Source: Paludibacterium sp. (GTDB taxonomy: Bacteria > Pseudomonadota > Gammaproteobacteria > Burkholderiales > Chromobacteriaceae). From it: a DNA stretch of 64,000 nucleotides. The DNA lies in contig NZ_JAFAND010000050.1 in NCBI RefSeq assembly GCF_019232825.1, forward strand, positions 21,520 through 85,519. The letters run 5' to 3'. A program made the translations under genes and the position numbers. Shown here piece by piece: positions 30,290 through 41,356 of the stretch. The notes beneath the pieces were generated by a model, which was not told the origin of the DNA, searched no databases, and saw only the letters and a list, made by a program, of their open reading frames with translations. The first letter of the stretch is position 1. Each line of letters begins with the position of its first letter.

Positions 30290-32119
30290 CTAGTGCTTTA
30301 ATACCGCGACCCCACTCACGGATTCGTTCTGATTAGTCTGCAGATTATAGCCGGAGATCATGCCGCCGGCGTGCGCGCCGATAAGCACACCATTGGCGTT
30401 GCCCGACACGCTGCCGCCTTGACAGCCGTTGCAGCTGCCCGCGAGCGTCATCGCGCCATTTTTGAAATCGGCCAGCGATACGCCTTGGGTCGAGGCCGCG
30501 TTCCATACCCGGCTCTGGCCGTCCGTCACATTGATGGCGTATGAATTGACGGTTGGATTGGCACCGAAGGTCACGCTGGCGCTGAGGCTATTGATCTGCC
30601 CACCCATATTGCCGTTTTCGTCGATCGGCGCGGTCGCGCCCACCACCGTCGAGTACGTCAGCGTGCCCGACATGTTCTGCACCACCGACAACGGCGTGCT
30701 GCCTCCTGGCGAAAACGCGTAGGCATGCAGGTTCGAGAACTGCCAATCGCCGTAGGCGTCGCTGGAAGCGCCGCCGTTATACACACCCCAGTAGACGGTG
30801 GCGCCGTCGATCGTCGTCGACTGGAAACTGACCGGCTGCACGGTGTCGTCGTCGACGTAGAACAGAATCGAGCCATCGTTCATCACCGCATACAGCGGCA
30901 GGCCCGTCTGCGGATCGACGCCGATTTGCCAACCCTGGTCGGTATTGCCGTCGATCGCCCCGAGCGCGATGCTGCCGCCTGAGTAGGTGACGCCGACATA
31001 GGCGGACAAGTCCGGGCTATCGACCGGATTATTGCTGAAATCGAAGGTGACGTTGTGCGAAATGATCTGGTTAGGCAACGGATTGGCCAGCGGATCCACC
31101 GGCGAAACGACCGGCGAAGCGATCAGCGCTGAAATGTCGTTCGCCAGCTTGGCCGTTTTGCCATTCAATCGCAGCGCCGCCTTCAGCGGCATCGCCCGCA
31201 ACACTTCGGGCAGCGCCTCGATGACCGCCGGCTGGATATCGGTCAGCGGCGCGAACCCGGATTGGGCTGGATCGAGGCGAACGCTGCCGGTCGCCGTCGA
31301 CAGCGTGGTGCCGCCGCTGATCACGTGATTATAGGTGCCGGGCGCGGTGGTACCGAAGCGTCCGCCGGTGGCGGGCACGTAGAACACCTCGTGATCGGTG
31401 CCGCGGATATGGATTTGCGCCGCCGGCGTCTGGATCAGATAGTTGGCCTTGTTGACGTGGCCGATATCGCCGGTCATGGCGCGCATGCCGCCCTGCTCCA
31501 GCGTCATGGCCAAGCGTTCGCTGCCGTCCATCTGCGCCGGCAGCTTGAAGGTGTCGATACGTAGCGTCGAACCGGGGTACAGCATGACGGCGCCACGGTC
31601 GGCCATGCGAAGCTGCAGCGTGCCGTCCTGCTCGCTGGTCGCCACCGCGTCGCCTTCGCACACGGCATCGCCCTGAGCCAGACGGCGTGCCGGCAGGCTT
31701 CCCTGCCGCGCCGTCACGCTGCCACGGGCAAACAGCACATAGCCGGCCAGATGCGGCTGGCTCGCCGGCGCCCGCGTCACGCCGGTGCCGCCCATGCCGC
31801 CCCAGCCCTCTTGGGAATCGTTCGGCCGGGCATTCGCTTCGGCCGGCGCCGGCGGCGCTTGGCGCACGCCGGTACCGCCGATGCCGCCCCAGCCCGGCGC
31901 TTGATCTTGATCCGGACGCGGCGCCGAGGATGCCGTACGCGCCCCTGTACCGCCCACCCCGCCCCAGCCGCCGTCAAGCGGCGCCTCGCCGGCGGGCGAT
32001 GCCAGCGGCGCTGTCTGCCGTCCCTGCGCGTCGAACGCGCAGCTCGCCGCCGCCCCGCTCACGGAGGGAGCCAGCGCCAACAGGGCCAGGCAAGCGACGG
32101 CGCGCAGACGCTTCATCAT
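30290..32119 (-). CDS. FecR-domain protein with WGGxGGTG repeats
   Basis: FecR-like core ARGSVTARQGSLPARRLAQGDAVCEGDAVATSEQDGTLQLRMADRGAVMLYPGSTLRID; three GWGG(V/I/M)GGTG motifs. Confidence 0.7.
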   Translation of the reverse strand: MMKRLRAVACLALLALAPSVSGAAASCAFDAQGRQTAPLASPAGEAPLDGGWGGVGGTGARTASSAPRPDQDQAPGWGGIGGTGVRQAPPAPAEANARPNDSQEGWGGMGGTGVTRAPASQPHLAGYVLFARGSVTARQGSLPARRLAQGDAVCEGDAVATSEQDGTLQLRMADRGAVMLYPGSTLRIDTFKLPAQMDGSERLAMTLEQGGMRAMTGDIGHVNKANYLIQTPAAQIHIRGTDHEVFYVPATGGRFGTTAPGTYNHVISGGTTLSTATGSVRLDPAQSGFAPLTDIQPAVIEALPEVLRAMPLKAALRLNGKTAKLANDISALIASPVVSPVDPLANPLPNQIISHNVTFDFSNNPVDSPDLSAYVGVTYSGGSIALGAIDGNTDQGWQIGVDPQTGLPLYAVMNDGSILFYVDDDTVQPVSFQSTTIDGATVYWGVYNGGASSDAYGDWQFSNLHAYAFSPGGSTPLSVVQNMSGTLTYSTVVGATAPIDENGNMGGQINSLSASVTFGANPTVNSYAINVTDGQSRVWNAASTQGVSLADFKNGAMTLAGSCNGCQGGSVSGNANGVLIGAHAGGMISGYNLQTNQNESVSGVAVLKH

Positions 32120-32979
32120 GATGGATCCGTAGTGGTTTCCTGGGTCTCGGCGGCGTGGTAGAAATACGCGCCGAAATGCATCCGTTGCGTTGCATCGGCG
32201 GACGCGGACTGATTCTGTTCCACCATGCCCCGCGCGATGCGGTTGATCTCCAGCAGGGCATCCATGCTGAGCTGTTCCGCCCGCTGTTTCAGCTGCTGTA
32301 CTTGTTCCTCGGTCAAGCCATGGTAGAACACGCAGCGGTCCATGTAAGGCGCCGCCTGGCCTTCCAGGTTCGATACCACGGCCGACAAATGGTCATGAAT
32401 ATTGCGCCCGAAGAAATCCATTTTTTCTTCCAGCGCCGGCGATTGCAGCAATGCCGCCACGTTGAGATGCACGATGTCGTGCTCGTCGAGGCGGACGAGA
32501 TCGGTGCGGCGCCATTCATCCAAGAAAACACGGGCGCGCACGTCCTTGCTGATGTCGTTGACCATCTGCTCGAAGGAGAGTGCGCCCTGATGCGCCAAGC
32601 GCGGCAAAGGCCGCGGGCGGCCATGTTCATCCTGGAATTGGGGATCGCCGAGCCATTTGGCCAACAGCTGCGCCTGCAGCGAAACGTGGCTGGTGCGTTC
32701 GAGGTCCAGCGGCGCGTCGGCCGTTTCGCGCAGCCGCTTGACGTCCTTGCGGTGCACACCGGTCAGCACGCTGATGCGGCTATCGGTCTGGGTCTTGCCC
32801 GGCAAGGCAAAGTCCCGTTCGGCCACGTCCACGTACACGCGTTTGAGCAGCTCCGCCAAGGCAGGGAAAGCCATGCCGTGGTCAAGCAATAGGCGCACCA
32901 AGGGCTCCAGCAGGTAGCGCAGGGCCTGGAGCAGCTTGGACGGAGGACTGGCGGAGGTACTCATAGGGATATTCAGCAT
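32116..32979 (-). CDS. DUF6502-like protein with putative wHTH
   Basis: ALRYLLEPLVRLLLDHGMAFPALAELLKRVYVDVAERDF...SRISVLTGVHRKDVKRLRE. Confidence 0.65.
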   Translation of the reverse strand: MLNIPMSTSASPPSKLLQALRYLLEPLVRLLLDHGMAFPALAELLKRVYVDVAERDFALPGKTQTDSRISVLTGVHRKDVKRLRETADAPLDLERTSHVSLQAQLLAKWLGDPQFQDEHGRPRPLPRLAHQGALSFEQMVNDISKDVRARVFLDEWRRTDLVRLDEHDIVHLNVAALLQSPALEEKMDFFGRNIHDHLSAVVSNLEGQAAPYMDRCVFYHGLTEEQVQQLKQRAEQLSMDALLEINRIARGMVEQNQSASADATQRMHFGAYFYHAAETQETTTDPS

Positions 32980-33068
32980 CTATAACATGTGCTAGCGTAA
33001 CATGAAGATTTCTTGCGTTCAGCATTTATGGGTAAATTTCCCACGCCGCTGAGGCAATTCAACCAACT

Positions 33069-33896
33069 ATGCAACACACCTCCTTGCTGATCGATACCCA
33101 CTGCCATCTGGATGCCGATGAGTTCGCCAGCCAGCGCGACCAAGCCGTAACGGCGGCGCTCGCCGCCGGCGTCGGCCAGATCGTCGTGCCAGCCGTGGCC
33201 GCCCGACTGTTTGCCGCCTGCCTCGCCATGCGCGCGCGCTACGGCTGCCTGATCGCCTTCGGCCTGCACCCTCTCTATTGCGCCGAGCATGTGGACGACC
33301 ATCTGACAGCGCTGGAAACGCGATTGCGGCAGGACCAGCCGGTGGCCGTCGGCGAAATCGGCCTGGACGCCTGGCTGCCCGATGCCGACCTGGCGCGGCA
33401 GGAAACCCTGTTTGTCGAACAACTCAAGCTCGCGCGCCGCTTCGATTTGCCGGTGATCCTGCACCTGCGGCGTGCCCAGGACCGGGTGCTGAAGTACCTG
33501 CGCCAGATTCCGGTGGCCGGCGGCATTGCTCACGCCTTCAATGGCAGCGAACAACAAGCACAGGCATTCATCGCATTGGGTTTTAAACTCGGCTTCGGCG
33601 GCGCCATGACTTATACCGGCTCGCAGCGTATCCGGCGGCTCGCGGCGACACTGCCGCTCGACAGCCTGGTGCTGGAAACCGACGCCCCCGACATTCGCCC
33701 GGCCTGGGCGTCCGATGTGCCGAACCAGCCCGCCAATCTGGCACGCTTTGCCGCCGAGCTCGCGTCGCTGCGGCAACTGCCACTGGCAGAGGTTTGCCGC
33801 CAGACCACGGCCAACGCCCGCCAAGCACTCGCCATAAATGACACAAGCTTGGGTCAACTGCATGCAGCGCGCGATCCGCAGTTGCCATATGCATAG
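33069..33896 (+). CDS. TatD family hydrolase
   Basis: LLIDTHCHLDADEF and VLETDAPD motifs. Confidence 0.92.
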   Translation: MQHTSLLIDTHCHLDADEFASQRDQAVTAALAAGVGQIVVPAVAARLFAACLAMRARYGCLIAFGLHPLYCAEHVDDHLTALETRLRQDQPVAVGEIGLDAWLPDADLARQETLFVEQLKLARRFDLPVILHLRRAQDRVLKYLRQIPVAGGIAHAFNGSEQQAQAFIALGFKLGFGGAMTYTGSQRIRRLAATLPLDSLVLETDAPDIRPAWASDVPNQPANLARFAAELASLRQLPLAEVCRQTTANARQALAINDTSLGQLHAARDPQLPYA

Positions 33897-33951
33897 CTAT
33901 TTATGCTAATTTGGTAATGTATACATGATTGTCATGCAGGAACTGACTGCC

Positions 33952-34452
33952 ATGCCATATGTTCACCTCCAGCCGGATGGCGCCATCGACGCGCTGTACC
34001 TACACCCCGGAGACGGGCGCGCATTCCTGTCGTTGAGCGATTTCCGCGTGCTACGGTTCTTGCAGGCCTCCGACTCCGCGTTGGCCACGGCGCTGCTCAA
34101 CGCCTCCGACGACGCGCACCACTTGCTGCTCGCCGCCTTGATCGACCTCTTGGTGCGCAAAAAAGCGCTTTCTGGCCAAAAGTGGATATCCGAGCGCGAC
34201 CTGCATCTGCCGCATCGGCAATTGAACGATTTGACCGATACCGTGGAAACCAGCGAGGACGAGGCGCAGAAAACGTTGTCGGATTCGGACCGCAATGCCG
34301 CCCGCATTACCGAGGACGTCATCGACGCGCTGATCGCGCGCAAGATCATCCGCCTCGACGACCTGCCGCCGGCGGCACAACACCTGCTGGCGATACGGCG
34401 GGCGCTGCGCGTCTATTTGGCCGACACGGCCGATGACTTGGATGAGGTATAG
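33952..34452 (+). CDS. Hypothetical protein
   Basis: Codon bias and ORF length; no recognised domain. Confidence 0.6.
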   Translation: MPYVHLQPDGAIDALYLHPGDGRAFLSLSDFRVLRFLQASDSALATALLNASDDAHHLLLAALIDLLVRKKALSGQKWISERDLHLPHRQLNDLTDTVETSEDEAQKTLSDSDRNAARITEDVIDALIARKIIRLDDLPPAAQHLLAIRRALRVYLADTADDLDEV

Positions 34453-34793
34453 GCGGCCAGCGGGCTCAAACGCACGTAACCGATCACCGCGCCGAAAAAC
34501 ACCGCCGACAGGACGATTTCGCCCCAGGCCAACCGCTGCGATAAACCATGGTCGGCCCAGGCACGCATCACGCCCTCGGTTAGAAACAACAGAATGAACA
34601 TGCTGGCCCACTGGTAGGTATAGCGACGGCCGCGCAAAATGCCGAACAGCGGCGCGAGCAGCAGCACCGCCTTCAACACCAGCCAGGAACCGCCCGGCCT
34701 CAACGGCGCAAGCCACAGCTCCCACGCCAGCGACAGGAAAATCAGGCTAATCAGGCTCGCCACCGCGAGTAGATGGCAGACCACGCGGTTCAT
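34413..34793 (-). CDS. DUF2069-like membrane protein
   Basis: MNRVVCHLLAVASLISLIFLSLAWELWLAPLRPGGSWLVLKAVLLLAPLFGILRGRRYTYQWASM. Confidence 0.8.
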   Translation of the reverse strand: MNRVVCHLLAVASLISLIFLSLAWELWLAPLRPGGSWLVLKAVLLLAPLFGILRGRRYTYQWASMFILLFLTEGVMRAWADHGLSQRLAWGEIVLSAVFFGAVIGYVRLSPLAAYTSSKSSAVSAK

Positions 34794-35518
34794 GCCGCGC
34801 TCCTGGCGCGTTGGCGCTCCATGAACATCGCCGCCAGAATGCCGGTCTCGTACAACAGCCACAGCGGCACCGCCAGCATCGTCTGCGACAGCACGTCCGG
34901 CGGGGTGACGATGGCCGCCACGACAAACGCACCGACAATCACGTACGGCCTGCCCGCGCGCAGTTTCGCCACCGTCAGTACGCCGATGCGCACCAACAGC
35001 ACCACCACCACCGGCACCTCGAACGCCGCGCCGAACGAAACGAACATGCCCAGCACGAACGACAGATACTTGTCGATATCGGTCATCATCGCCACGCCGC
35101 TCGGCGTCACCGCGGCCATGAAGGTGAACACCAGCGGAAACACCAGGAAATAGGCGAACGACATGCCGAGGCAGAACAGCAGCACGCTGGAAACCACCAG
35201 CGGCAGCACCAGCCGCTTTTCATGGTTGTAGAGTCCGGGCGCGACGAAAGCCCAGATCTGATACAGCGTGTTGGGTAGCGAAATCAGCAAGGCCACCAGC
35301 ATGGTGACCTTCATCGGCACGAAAAACGGCGCCGTCACCTCGATGGCGATCATGTTGCTGCCGGCGGGCAGATGCTGCAGCAGCGGCCGCGCCAGCAAGT
35401 GATAGATGGCGCCTGACCAATGAAACAATACCAGGAAGACCAGGAAAAAGCCCACCAGGGCGCGAACCAGTCGGGTGCGCAGCTCGATCAGGTGGGCCAG
35501 AAGCGATTGTTCGATCAT
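34790..35518 (-). CDS. tatC: Sec-independent protein translocase TatC
   Basis: SLLAHLIELRTRLVRAL...; adjacency to tatA/B. Confidence 0.97.
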   Translation of the reverse strand: MIEQSLLAHLIELRTRLVRALVGFFLVFLVLFHWSGAIYHLLARPLLQHLPAGSNMIAIEVTAPFFVPMKVTMLVALLISLPNTLYQIWAFVAPGLYNHEKRLVLPLVVSSVLLFCLGMSFAYFLVFPLVFTFMAAVTPSGVAMMTDIDKYLSFVLGMFVSFGAAFEVPVVVVLLVRIGVLTVAKLRAGRPYVIVGAFVVAAIVTPPDVLSQTMLAVPLWLLYETGILAAMFMERQRARSAA

Positions 35519-36048
35519 TGCGTGGATTCGCGCGGCGTGGAAACGGAGGGAGGATCGGCAAACAGGTCCAGCTGATTTTCATCGATCACGGCGGCAGGCG
35601 GTGAGACCGGTTCGGCAGCAGGCTCGGCAACCGGTTCGGCGGCTGTCGGCGTTACAGCGGCGGCCGGTTTGACCTCGGGCGACACGCTGGCGTCGGCCGT
35701 CAGCGCCGCCACCTCGGCATCGACCGAGGCGCGAGCCGCCTCGATCGCCTCGCTGGTCTCGCTGGTCTCGCGTTGCGCCTGTTGCACGGTCTGCTGCACT
35801 TGGTCGACCTCGGCGGTCAGTTGCTGCTGCAGGGCCGCGGCGGTTTGCTGCACTTCCTGCTTCAGCGCCGCCAGACTGGCCAATTCGGTATGCTGACCGA
35901 TATCGGCCTTGACGCTGGCGACGAAGCGCTGCGCGCGCGCCACCAACGCGCCGAGCGTGCGCGCCACCGCCGGCAGGCGCTCGGGACCGAGTACCACCAG
36001 CGCCACCACGCAGATCAGCAGGATTTCACCAAAACTGATATCGAACAC
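35515..36048 (-). CDS. tatB: Sec-independent protein translocase TatB
   Basis: MFDISFGEILLICVVALVVLGPERLP. Confidence 0.96.
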   Translation of the reverse strand: MFDISFGEILLICVVALVVLGPERLPAVARTLGALVARAQRFVASVKADIGQHTELASLAALKQEVQQTAAALQQQLTAEVDQVQQTVQQAQRETSETSEAIEAARASVDAEVAALTADASVSPEVKPAAAVTPTAAEPVAEPAAEPVSPPAAVIDENQLDLFADPPSVSTPRESTQ

Positions 36049-36063
36049 GTTGTCCCCAGGCGG

Positions 36064-36273
36064 TTATTTCTTTTCCGACTCGCCCTCAATCACGCGGCCC
36101 GTCTTTTCGGTCTCTTGGGTCGACGGCTTTTCCGACTCGCTCTTCATGCCTTCCTTGAAGCCGCGCACCGCGCCACCCAGATCCTTGCCGATGCTCGGCA
36201 GCTTTTTGGTGCCGAAGATCAGCACCACGATCAACAGAACGATCAGCCAGTGAAAAATGCTCAAAGAACCCAT
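36064..36273 (-). CDS. tatA: Sec-independent protein translocase TatA
   Basis: [33 protein letters not shown]. Confidence 0.96.
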   Translation of the reverse strand: MGSLSIFHWLIVLLIVVLIFGTKKLPSIGKDLGGAVRGFKEGMKSESEKPSTQETEKTGRVIEGESEKK

Positions 36274-36283
36274 GTCTATTCCC

Positions 36284-36610
36284 TTACATCTTGTGACCGA
36301 AAACGTGGACGTGCAGGTGGAATACCTCCTGCCCGCCGCCACGGCCGGTATTGATGCCGGTCTTGAAACCGGCGGCGAGTCCCTGCTCGGCGGCGAGTTT
36401 CGGCGCGAGCAGCATGATCTTGCCCAACAGCGACTGGTGCGCTTCGCTGCAGTGCGCCAGCGAATCGACGTGCGTCTTCGGAATGATCATGAAGTGCACC
36501 GGCGCGATCGGACGGATGTCGTGGAACGCCACGACGTCGTCGTCTTCGTAAAGCTTGTTGGCCGGGATGTCACCGGCGGCAATCTTGCAGAAAATACAAT
36601 CAGTCATCAA
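36284..36610 (-). CDS. hinT: HIT family nucleotide-binding protein
   Basis: [26 protein letters not shown]...HLHVHVFG. Confidence 0.93.
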   Translation of the reverse strand: MMTDCIFCKIAAGDIPANKLYEDDDVVAFHDIRPIAPVHFMIIPKTHVDSLAHCSEAHQSLLGKIMLLAPKLAAEQGLAAGFKTGINTGRGGGQEVFHLHVHVFGHKM

Positions 36611-36639
36611 CCTTCTCCGAGGGCGGTGAGCGCGGATAC

Positions 36640-36969
36640 TCAGGGTTTCGGCGCGCGCGAGGCTTTTTCGTCCAGGCCGGAAATGCCTTCGCGGCGGTGC
36701 AGCTCCATCAGCACGTCATCCGGCCGCAAACCATGCCAGGCCAGCAGTACCATCGAATGAAACCACAGATCGGCGACCTCGCGCACGATATGCAATTTAT
36801 TGCCATCCTTCGAGGCCATCAAGACCTCGGCGGATTCCTCGGCCACCTTCTTCAAAATCGCGTCCTCGCCCTTTTGAAACAACGAGGCAACGTAAGAGGT
36901 CTGCGGGCTGGCCTCACGCCGCGCTTCCAGCGTGTCGGCGATGGTTTTCAGCACATCGGCGTGGGTCAT
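36640..36969 (-). CDS. hisE: Phosphoribosyl-ATP diphosphatase
   Basis: [36 protein letters not shown]. Confidence 0.95.
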   Translation of the reverse strand: MTHADVLKTIADTLEARREASPQTSYVASLFQKGEDAILKKVAEESAEVLMASKDGNKLHIVREVADLWFHSMVLLAWHGLRPDDVLMELHRREGISGLDEKASRAPKP

Positions 36970-37050
36970 GACATTCCTTAGCGCAGCGAGCCGGGCGGCC
37001 CGGCGACAGCGCTCATTTTAGCGCTGTCCGCCGCCGCCTCGCCAATGGAT

Positions 37051-37437
37051 TTATGAGTTGTGGGTATAGATGGCGGCCGGATCCTTGAGAACCGGGTCGA
37101 CGGTTTGCCAGCCACCGTTTTCGAAGCGCCGGTAGAAACAGCTTTCGCGGCCGGTATGGCAGGCGATGCCGCCATCCTGGCGCACCGCCATGACGATAAC
37201 GTCGCCATCGCAATCGAGGCGCAATTCGCTGACATGTTGAACGTGGCCGGACGACTCGCCCTTTTGCCACAGGCGTTGGCGCGAGCGGCTGAAATAATGC
37301 GCAGTGCCGGTTTCGGCGGTCAACCGCAGCGCTTCGCGGTCCATCCACGCCATCATCAGGATGCGGCCGCTGTGTTCGTCCTGCGCGATTGCCGGCACGA
37401 GGCCGTCCGCATCCCACTTCACTTCATCAAGCCACAT
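37051..37437 (-). CDS. hisI: Phosphoribosyl-AMP cyclohydrolase
   Basis: [38 protein letters not shown]. Confidence 0.96.
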   Translation of the reverse strand: MWLDEVKWDADGLVPAIAQDEHSGRILMMAWMDREALRLTAETGTAHYFSRSRQRLWQKGESSGHVQHVSELRLDCDGDVIVMAVRQDGGIACHTGRESCFYRRFENGGWQTVDPVLKDPAAIYTHNS

Positions 37438-37446
37438 GGCACGTCC

Positions 37447-38214
37447 TCACAGGCGCACTTCGATGCCGGCCGCGCGCATGGCGAGTTTGGCATCGCGCAC
37501 CGTGTGTTCGCCGAAATGGAAAATACTGGCGGCCAGCACGGCGTCGGCCTTGCCTTCCGACACGCCCTCGACCAGATGCTGCAGATTGCCGACACCGCCG
37601 GAGGCGATGACCGGAATCGACACGGCTTCCGACACCGCGCGCGTCAACGGCAGATTGAAGCCGACGCGTGTGCCGTCGCGGTCCATGCTGGTCAGCAGAA
37701 TCTCGCCCGCGCCCAGGCGCTGCATCTTCAGCGCCCATTCGACGGCGTCGAGCCCAGTGGCGTTGCGCCCGCCATGGGTAAACACTTGCCAGCGATCGTT
37801 TTGCGGCGTGACCGCCTTGGCGTCGACGGCCACCACGATGCACTGCGAACCGAAACGGGCGGCCGCCTCCTCGACCAGCGCCGGGTTGGTCACCGCCGAG
37901 GTATTGATGCTGACCTTGTCGGCGCCGCAATTGAGCAGGCGGCGAATGTCATCGACCTTGCGCACGCCGCCGCCGACGGTCAGCGGAATGAAAACTTCAT
38001 TGGCTACCGCCTCGATCACATGCAGAATCACATCACGCTCGTCGGAACTGGCGGTGATGTCGAGAAAAGTCAGCTCGTCGGCCCCTTGCTCGTTGTAACG
38101 CCGCGCGATCTCGACCGGATCGCCGGCATCGCGCAGGCCGACGAAATTGACCCCCTTGACCACGCGGCCGGCGGTCACGTCCAGGCAGGGAATGATGCGT
38201 TTGGCCAGCGCCAT
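37447..38214 (-). CDS. hisF: Imidazole glycerol phosphate synthase subunit HisF
   Basis: [56 protein letters not shown]. Confidence 0.98.
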   Translation of the reverse strand: MALAKRIIPCLDVTAGRVVKGVNFVGLRDAGDPVEIARRYNEQGADELTFLDITASSDERDVILHVIEAVANEVFIPLTVGGGVRKVDDIRRLLNCGADKVSINTSAVTNPALVEEAAARFGSQCIVVAVDAKAVTPQNDRWQVFTHGGRNATGLDAVEWALKMQRLGAGEILLTSMDRDGTRVGFNLPLTRAVSEAVSIPVIASGGVGNLQHLVEGVSEGKADAVLAASIFHFGEHTVRDAKLAMRAAGIEVRL

Positions 38215-38215
38215 C

Positions 38216-38965
38216 TCAAGCGTCCTGATTGGACAGCTGATCGGCCAGCGTCTGCGCCTCGGCGAACGGCAGCGAGCCCTCGTAGATCGCCCGTCCGGTC
38301 ACCACGCCCTCGATGCCCTCGCCTTCGACCGCGGCGAGATGCCGCACGTCATCCAGGTTGGTCAGTCCGCCGGAGGCGATCACCGGCACGTGCAACGCTT
38401 GCGCGAGCTTCACCGTGGCCTCGATGTTGACGCCCGTCATCATGCCGTCGCGGCCGATGTCGGTGTAGATCACCGACACCACGCCGTAATCCTCGAAACG
38501 CTTGGCCAGCTCGATCACCGAATGGCTGGTGAGCTTGGCCCAGCCATCGGTGGCCACCACGCCGTCCTTGGCGTCCAGGCCGACGATCACCTGATCCGGA
38601 AACGCGTCGCAGGCATCGCGCAGAAAGCCCGGCGTCTTGACCGCGGCCGTACCGATGATCACGTATTGCAACCCCATTTCCAGGTACTTGTCGATGGTGT
38701 CCAGATCGCGGATGCCACCGCCCAACTGCACCGGCATATCGGCGCCGACTTCGGCCAGAATGTCGCGGATGACCGCCAGATTCTTCGGCTTGCCGGCGAA
38801 AGCGCCGTTCAGATCCACCAGATGCAGTCGGCGCGCGCCCTGATCGCGCCAGTGAACGGCCACTTCCACCGGGTCATCGGAAAACACCGTGGCTTGGTCC
38901 ATCTGGCCCTGCCGGAGGCGTACACACTGACCATCCTTGAGGTCAATTGCGGGTATGAGCAGCAT
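38216..38965 (-). CDS. hisA: ProFAR isomerase HisA
   Basis: [32 protein letters not shown]. Confidence 0.97.
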   Translation of the reverse strand: MLLIPAIDLKDGQCVRLRQGQMDQATVFSDDPVEVAVHWRDQGARRLHLVDLNGAFAGKPKNLAVIRDILAEVGADMPVQLGGGIRDLDTIDKYLEMGLQYVIIGTAAVKTPGFLRDACDAFPDQVIVGLDAKDGVVATDGWAKLTSHSVIELAKRFEDYGVVSVIYTDIGRDGMMTGVNIEATVKLAQALHVPVIASGGLTNLDDVRHLAAVEGEGIEGVVTGRAIYEGSLPFAEAQTLADQLSNQDA

Positions 38966-38982
38966 GGTAAGTCTTGATTTCG

Positions 38983-39630
38983 TTAAGGTTGAACCGTGCC
39001 ATCCCAGGCCAGAAAGTTCTTCATCATTCGAAGACCGGCCGTGTGGCTCTTTTCCGTGTGAAACTGTGTGGCAAACACGTTCTCGCGCCCGACGACGCAA
39101 GAAAAGCGCCTCGGGTATTCGCTTTCGCCCACGGTCAGCACCGCCTCGGCCGGGTCGAAATAGTAACTGTGGACAAAATAAAACCGCTCGCCATCCTCGA
39201 TGCCGGCAAACAGCGGGTGCGACCGTGTCTGAAACACCCGGTTCCAGCCCATGTGCGGCACCTTGAGGCGCCCGTGCGCATCGGACAAGCCGTCGGCGAA
39301 GCGCCGCACCCGCCCCTTGAATAGGCCAAGCCCCGGCGTATTGCCCTCTTCGCTTTGCTCGAATAGTAGTTGCGCGCCGACGCAGATGCCGAAAAACGGC
39401 TTATCGCGCGTCGAGGCAAGCACCGCCTCGGCCAAGCCGTGCGCGTTCAATTCGCGCATGCAGTCCGGCATCGCGCCCTGGCCGGGAAAAACCACTTTGT
39501 CCGCCTTCAGCACCGCCTCGGGATCCGAAGTCAGCATAATGCGCGCCCGGCCCTCGTTGACCGCCTCGAGGGATTTCACCACCGAGTGCAAATTGCCCAT
39601 GCCGTAGTCGATGACCGCTACATTGATCAT
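38983..39630 (-). CDS. hisH: Imidazole glycerol phosphate synthase subunit HisH
   Basis: [17 protein letters not shown]...[17 protein letters not shown]. Confidence 0.97.
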   Translation of the reverse strand: MINVAVIDYGMGNLHSVVKSLEAVNEGRARIMLTSDPEAVLKADKVVFPGQGAMPDCMRELNAHGLAEAVLASTRDKPFFGICVGAQLLFEQSEEGNTPGLGLFKGRVRRFADGLSDAHGRLKVPHMGWNRVFQTRSHPLFAGIEDGERFYFVHSYYFDPAEAVLTVGESEYPRRFSCVVGRENVFATQFHTEKSHTAGLRMMKNFLAWDGTVQP

Positions 39631-40220
39631 GCTGACAGGGTCCCCTTGGTCGACGGCGTGGCGCCCCCTAGACGCTCGTCAATCTCACAGGCCATACGCA
39701 GCGCGCGACCGAACGCCTTGAAGATGGTTTCGGCTTGATGGTGCGCATTGACGCCGCGTAGATTGTCGACGTGCAAGGTCACCATCGCATGGTTGACGAA
39801 GCCGTGAAAAAATTCGGAAAACAGATCGACGTCGAACTGGCCGATCGCGGCGCGGGTGTACTCGACCGCGTAGGTCAGGCCCGGGCGACCGGACAAATCG
39901 ATCACCACGCGCGACAGCGCCTCGTCGAGCGGCACATAGGCATGCCCATAACGGCGAATGCCCTTTTTGTCGCCGATGGCGCGCGCGAAGGCCTGGCCAA
40001 GCGTGATGCCGATATCCTCGACCGTATGGTGAGCGTCGATGTGCAGGTCGCCCTCGGCGTGGATATCGAGATCGACCAAGCCATGACGGGCGACCTGATC
40101 GAGCATGTGGTCGAGAAACGGCACGCCGGTCTGTAACTTGGCCTGCCCGCTACCGTCCAGATCGAGGGTCACGGTAATGCGGGTTTCCAGGGTATTGCGG
40201 GTAACGGTGGCTGTTCGCAT
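39627..40220 (-). CDS. hisB: Imidazoleglycerol-phosphate dehydratase
   Basis: [17 protein letters not shown]...[15 protein letters not shown]. Confidence 0.98.
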   Translation of the reverse strand: MRTATVTRNTLETRITVTLDLDGSGQAKLQTGVPFLDHMLDQVARHGLVDLDIHAEGDLHIDAHHTVEDIGITLGQAFARAIGDKKGIRRYGHAYVPLDEALSRVVIDLSGRPGLTYAVEYTRAAIGQFDVDLFSEFFHGFVNHAMVTLHVDNLRGVNAHHQAETIFKAFGRALRMACEIDERLGGATPSTKGTLSA

Positions 40221-40223
40221 GGT

Positions 40224-41294
40224 TTATTCGAAGTAGGCGGTCAAGGCGGCCAAAACCGCGTCGTTTTCTTCTGGCGCGCCGATGGTGATACGCAGACAGT
40301 TCTCCAGCAACGGGTGGCTGCCATGCAGATTCTTGATCAAAATGCCGGCTTGTTTCAGATAGGCAAACAGCGCGTTGGCATCCGGCACCCTCGCGGTGAT
40401 GAAATTGGCCTCGCTCGGAAACTGGGTCACCGCCGGGAAGGCGGCCAGCCGGTCGGCCACGCGCGCGCGCTCCTGACACAATTCGCGCGCCTGGCCGTCG
40501 AACACCGCGCGGTGCTCAAGCACGAAGCGCGCGGTTTCCTGAGTCAGCACGTTGACGTTGTAGGGCGGCCGCACCTTGTTGATCGCCTCGATCCAAGCGG
40601 GGGTCGAAGCGGCATAGCCGAGGCGGATGCCGGCCAAGCCGATCTTCGACAGCGTGCGCATCACCAGCAGGTGCTCGACCTTGCCGGCCAACGGCATCAA
40701 GCTATCACTAGCAAAAGCTTGATAGGCTTCATCAACCACCACCAAGCCGGTCGCGGCGTCGAGAATGGCCTCGATGTCGGCGCGCGCAAAGCGGTTGCCG
40801 GTCGGATTGTTCGGATAAGCAATGAAAATCACCGCCGGCTGCTGCTCGCGGATCGCCGCCAGCACGCGCGGCAGGTCCAGACTGAAATCCGGATTGAGCG
40901 CAATACCGGCATAGTCGACGCGCGAGAACTGCGCGTTGAGCCGGTACATGACGAACGAGGGTTCAAACGCCATCAGCTTGGCGCCGGGCTTAGCCAACGC
41001 CTGAGTAATCAGCGTGATGATCTCGTCCGAGCCGTTGCCGAGCAGCACCTCCGCTTCGGGCGGAATCGCAAAGCAATCCGCCAGCTGCGCCTTGAGGCCG
41101 TTGCCGGCCGGGTCCGGATAGCGGTTGAGCAGCACGTCGGACAAGCGCCGTCCCAGTTCGCTGCGCAATGCCGGCGGCAGACGAAACGGATTCTCCATGG
41201 CGTCGAGCTTGATGTAGCCAGTCGCGTCTGCCACGTGGTAAGCCGGCATCTCAAGGATTTCCGGGCGGATCAGGTGTGCGGCGGATCGTTTCAT
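40224..41294 (-). CDS. hisC: Histidinol-phosphate aminotransferase
   Basis: YIKLDAMENPFRLP...NPTGN...VVDEAYQAF...RTLSKIGLAGIRLGY. Confidence 0.97.
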   Translation of the reverse strand: MKRSAAHLIRPEILEMPAYHVADATGYIKLDAMENPFRLPPALRSELGRRLSDVLLNRYPDPAGNGLKAQLADCFAIPPEAEVLLGNGSDEIITLITQALAKPGAKLMAFEPSFVMYRLNAQFSRVDYAGIALNPDFSLDLPRVLAAIREQQPAVIFIAYPNNPTGNRFARADIEAILDAATGLVVVDEAYQAFASDSLMPLAGKVEHLLVMRTLSKIGLAGIRLGYAASTPAWIEAINKVRPPYNVNVLTQETARFVLEHRAVFDGQARELCQERARVADRLAAFPAVTQFPSEANFITARVPDANALFAYLKQAGILIKNLHGSHPLLENCLRITIGAPEENDAVLAALTAYFE

Positions 41295-41356
41295 ATTCTC
41301 GGTTCTGGCCCGCCATGGACGAGGCAGGCATTCCTCAATTATATGTCATTAAATCA

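Noticed and set aside
37060-38430. 456-aa plus-strand ORF opposite hisI/hisF
   Set aside because: Antisense artefact over two conserved his genes
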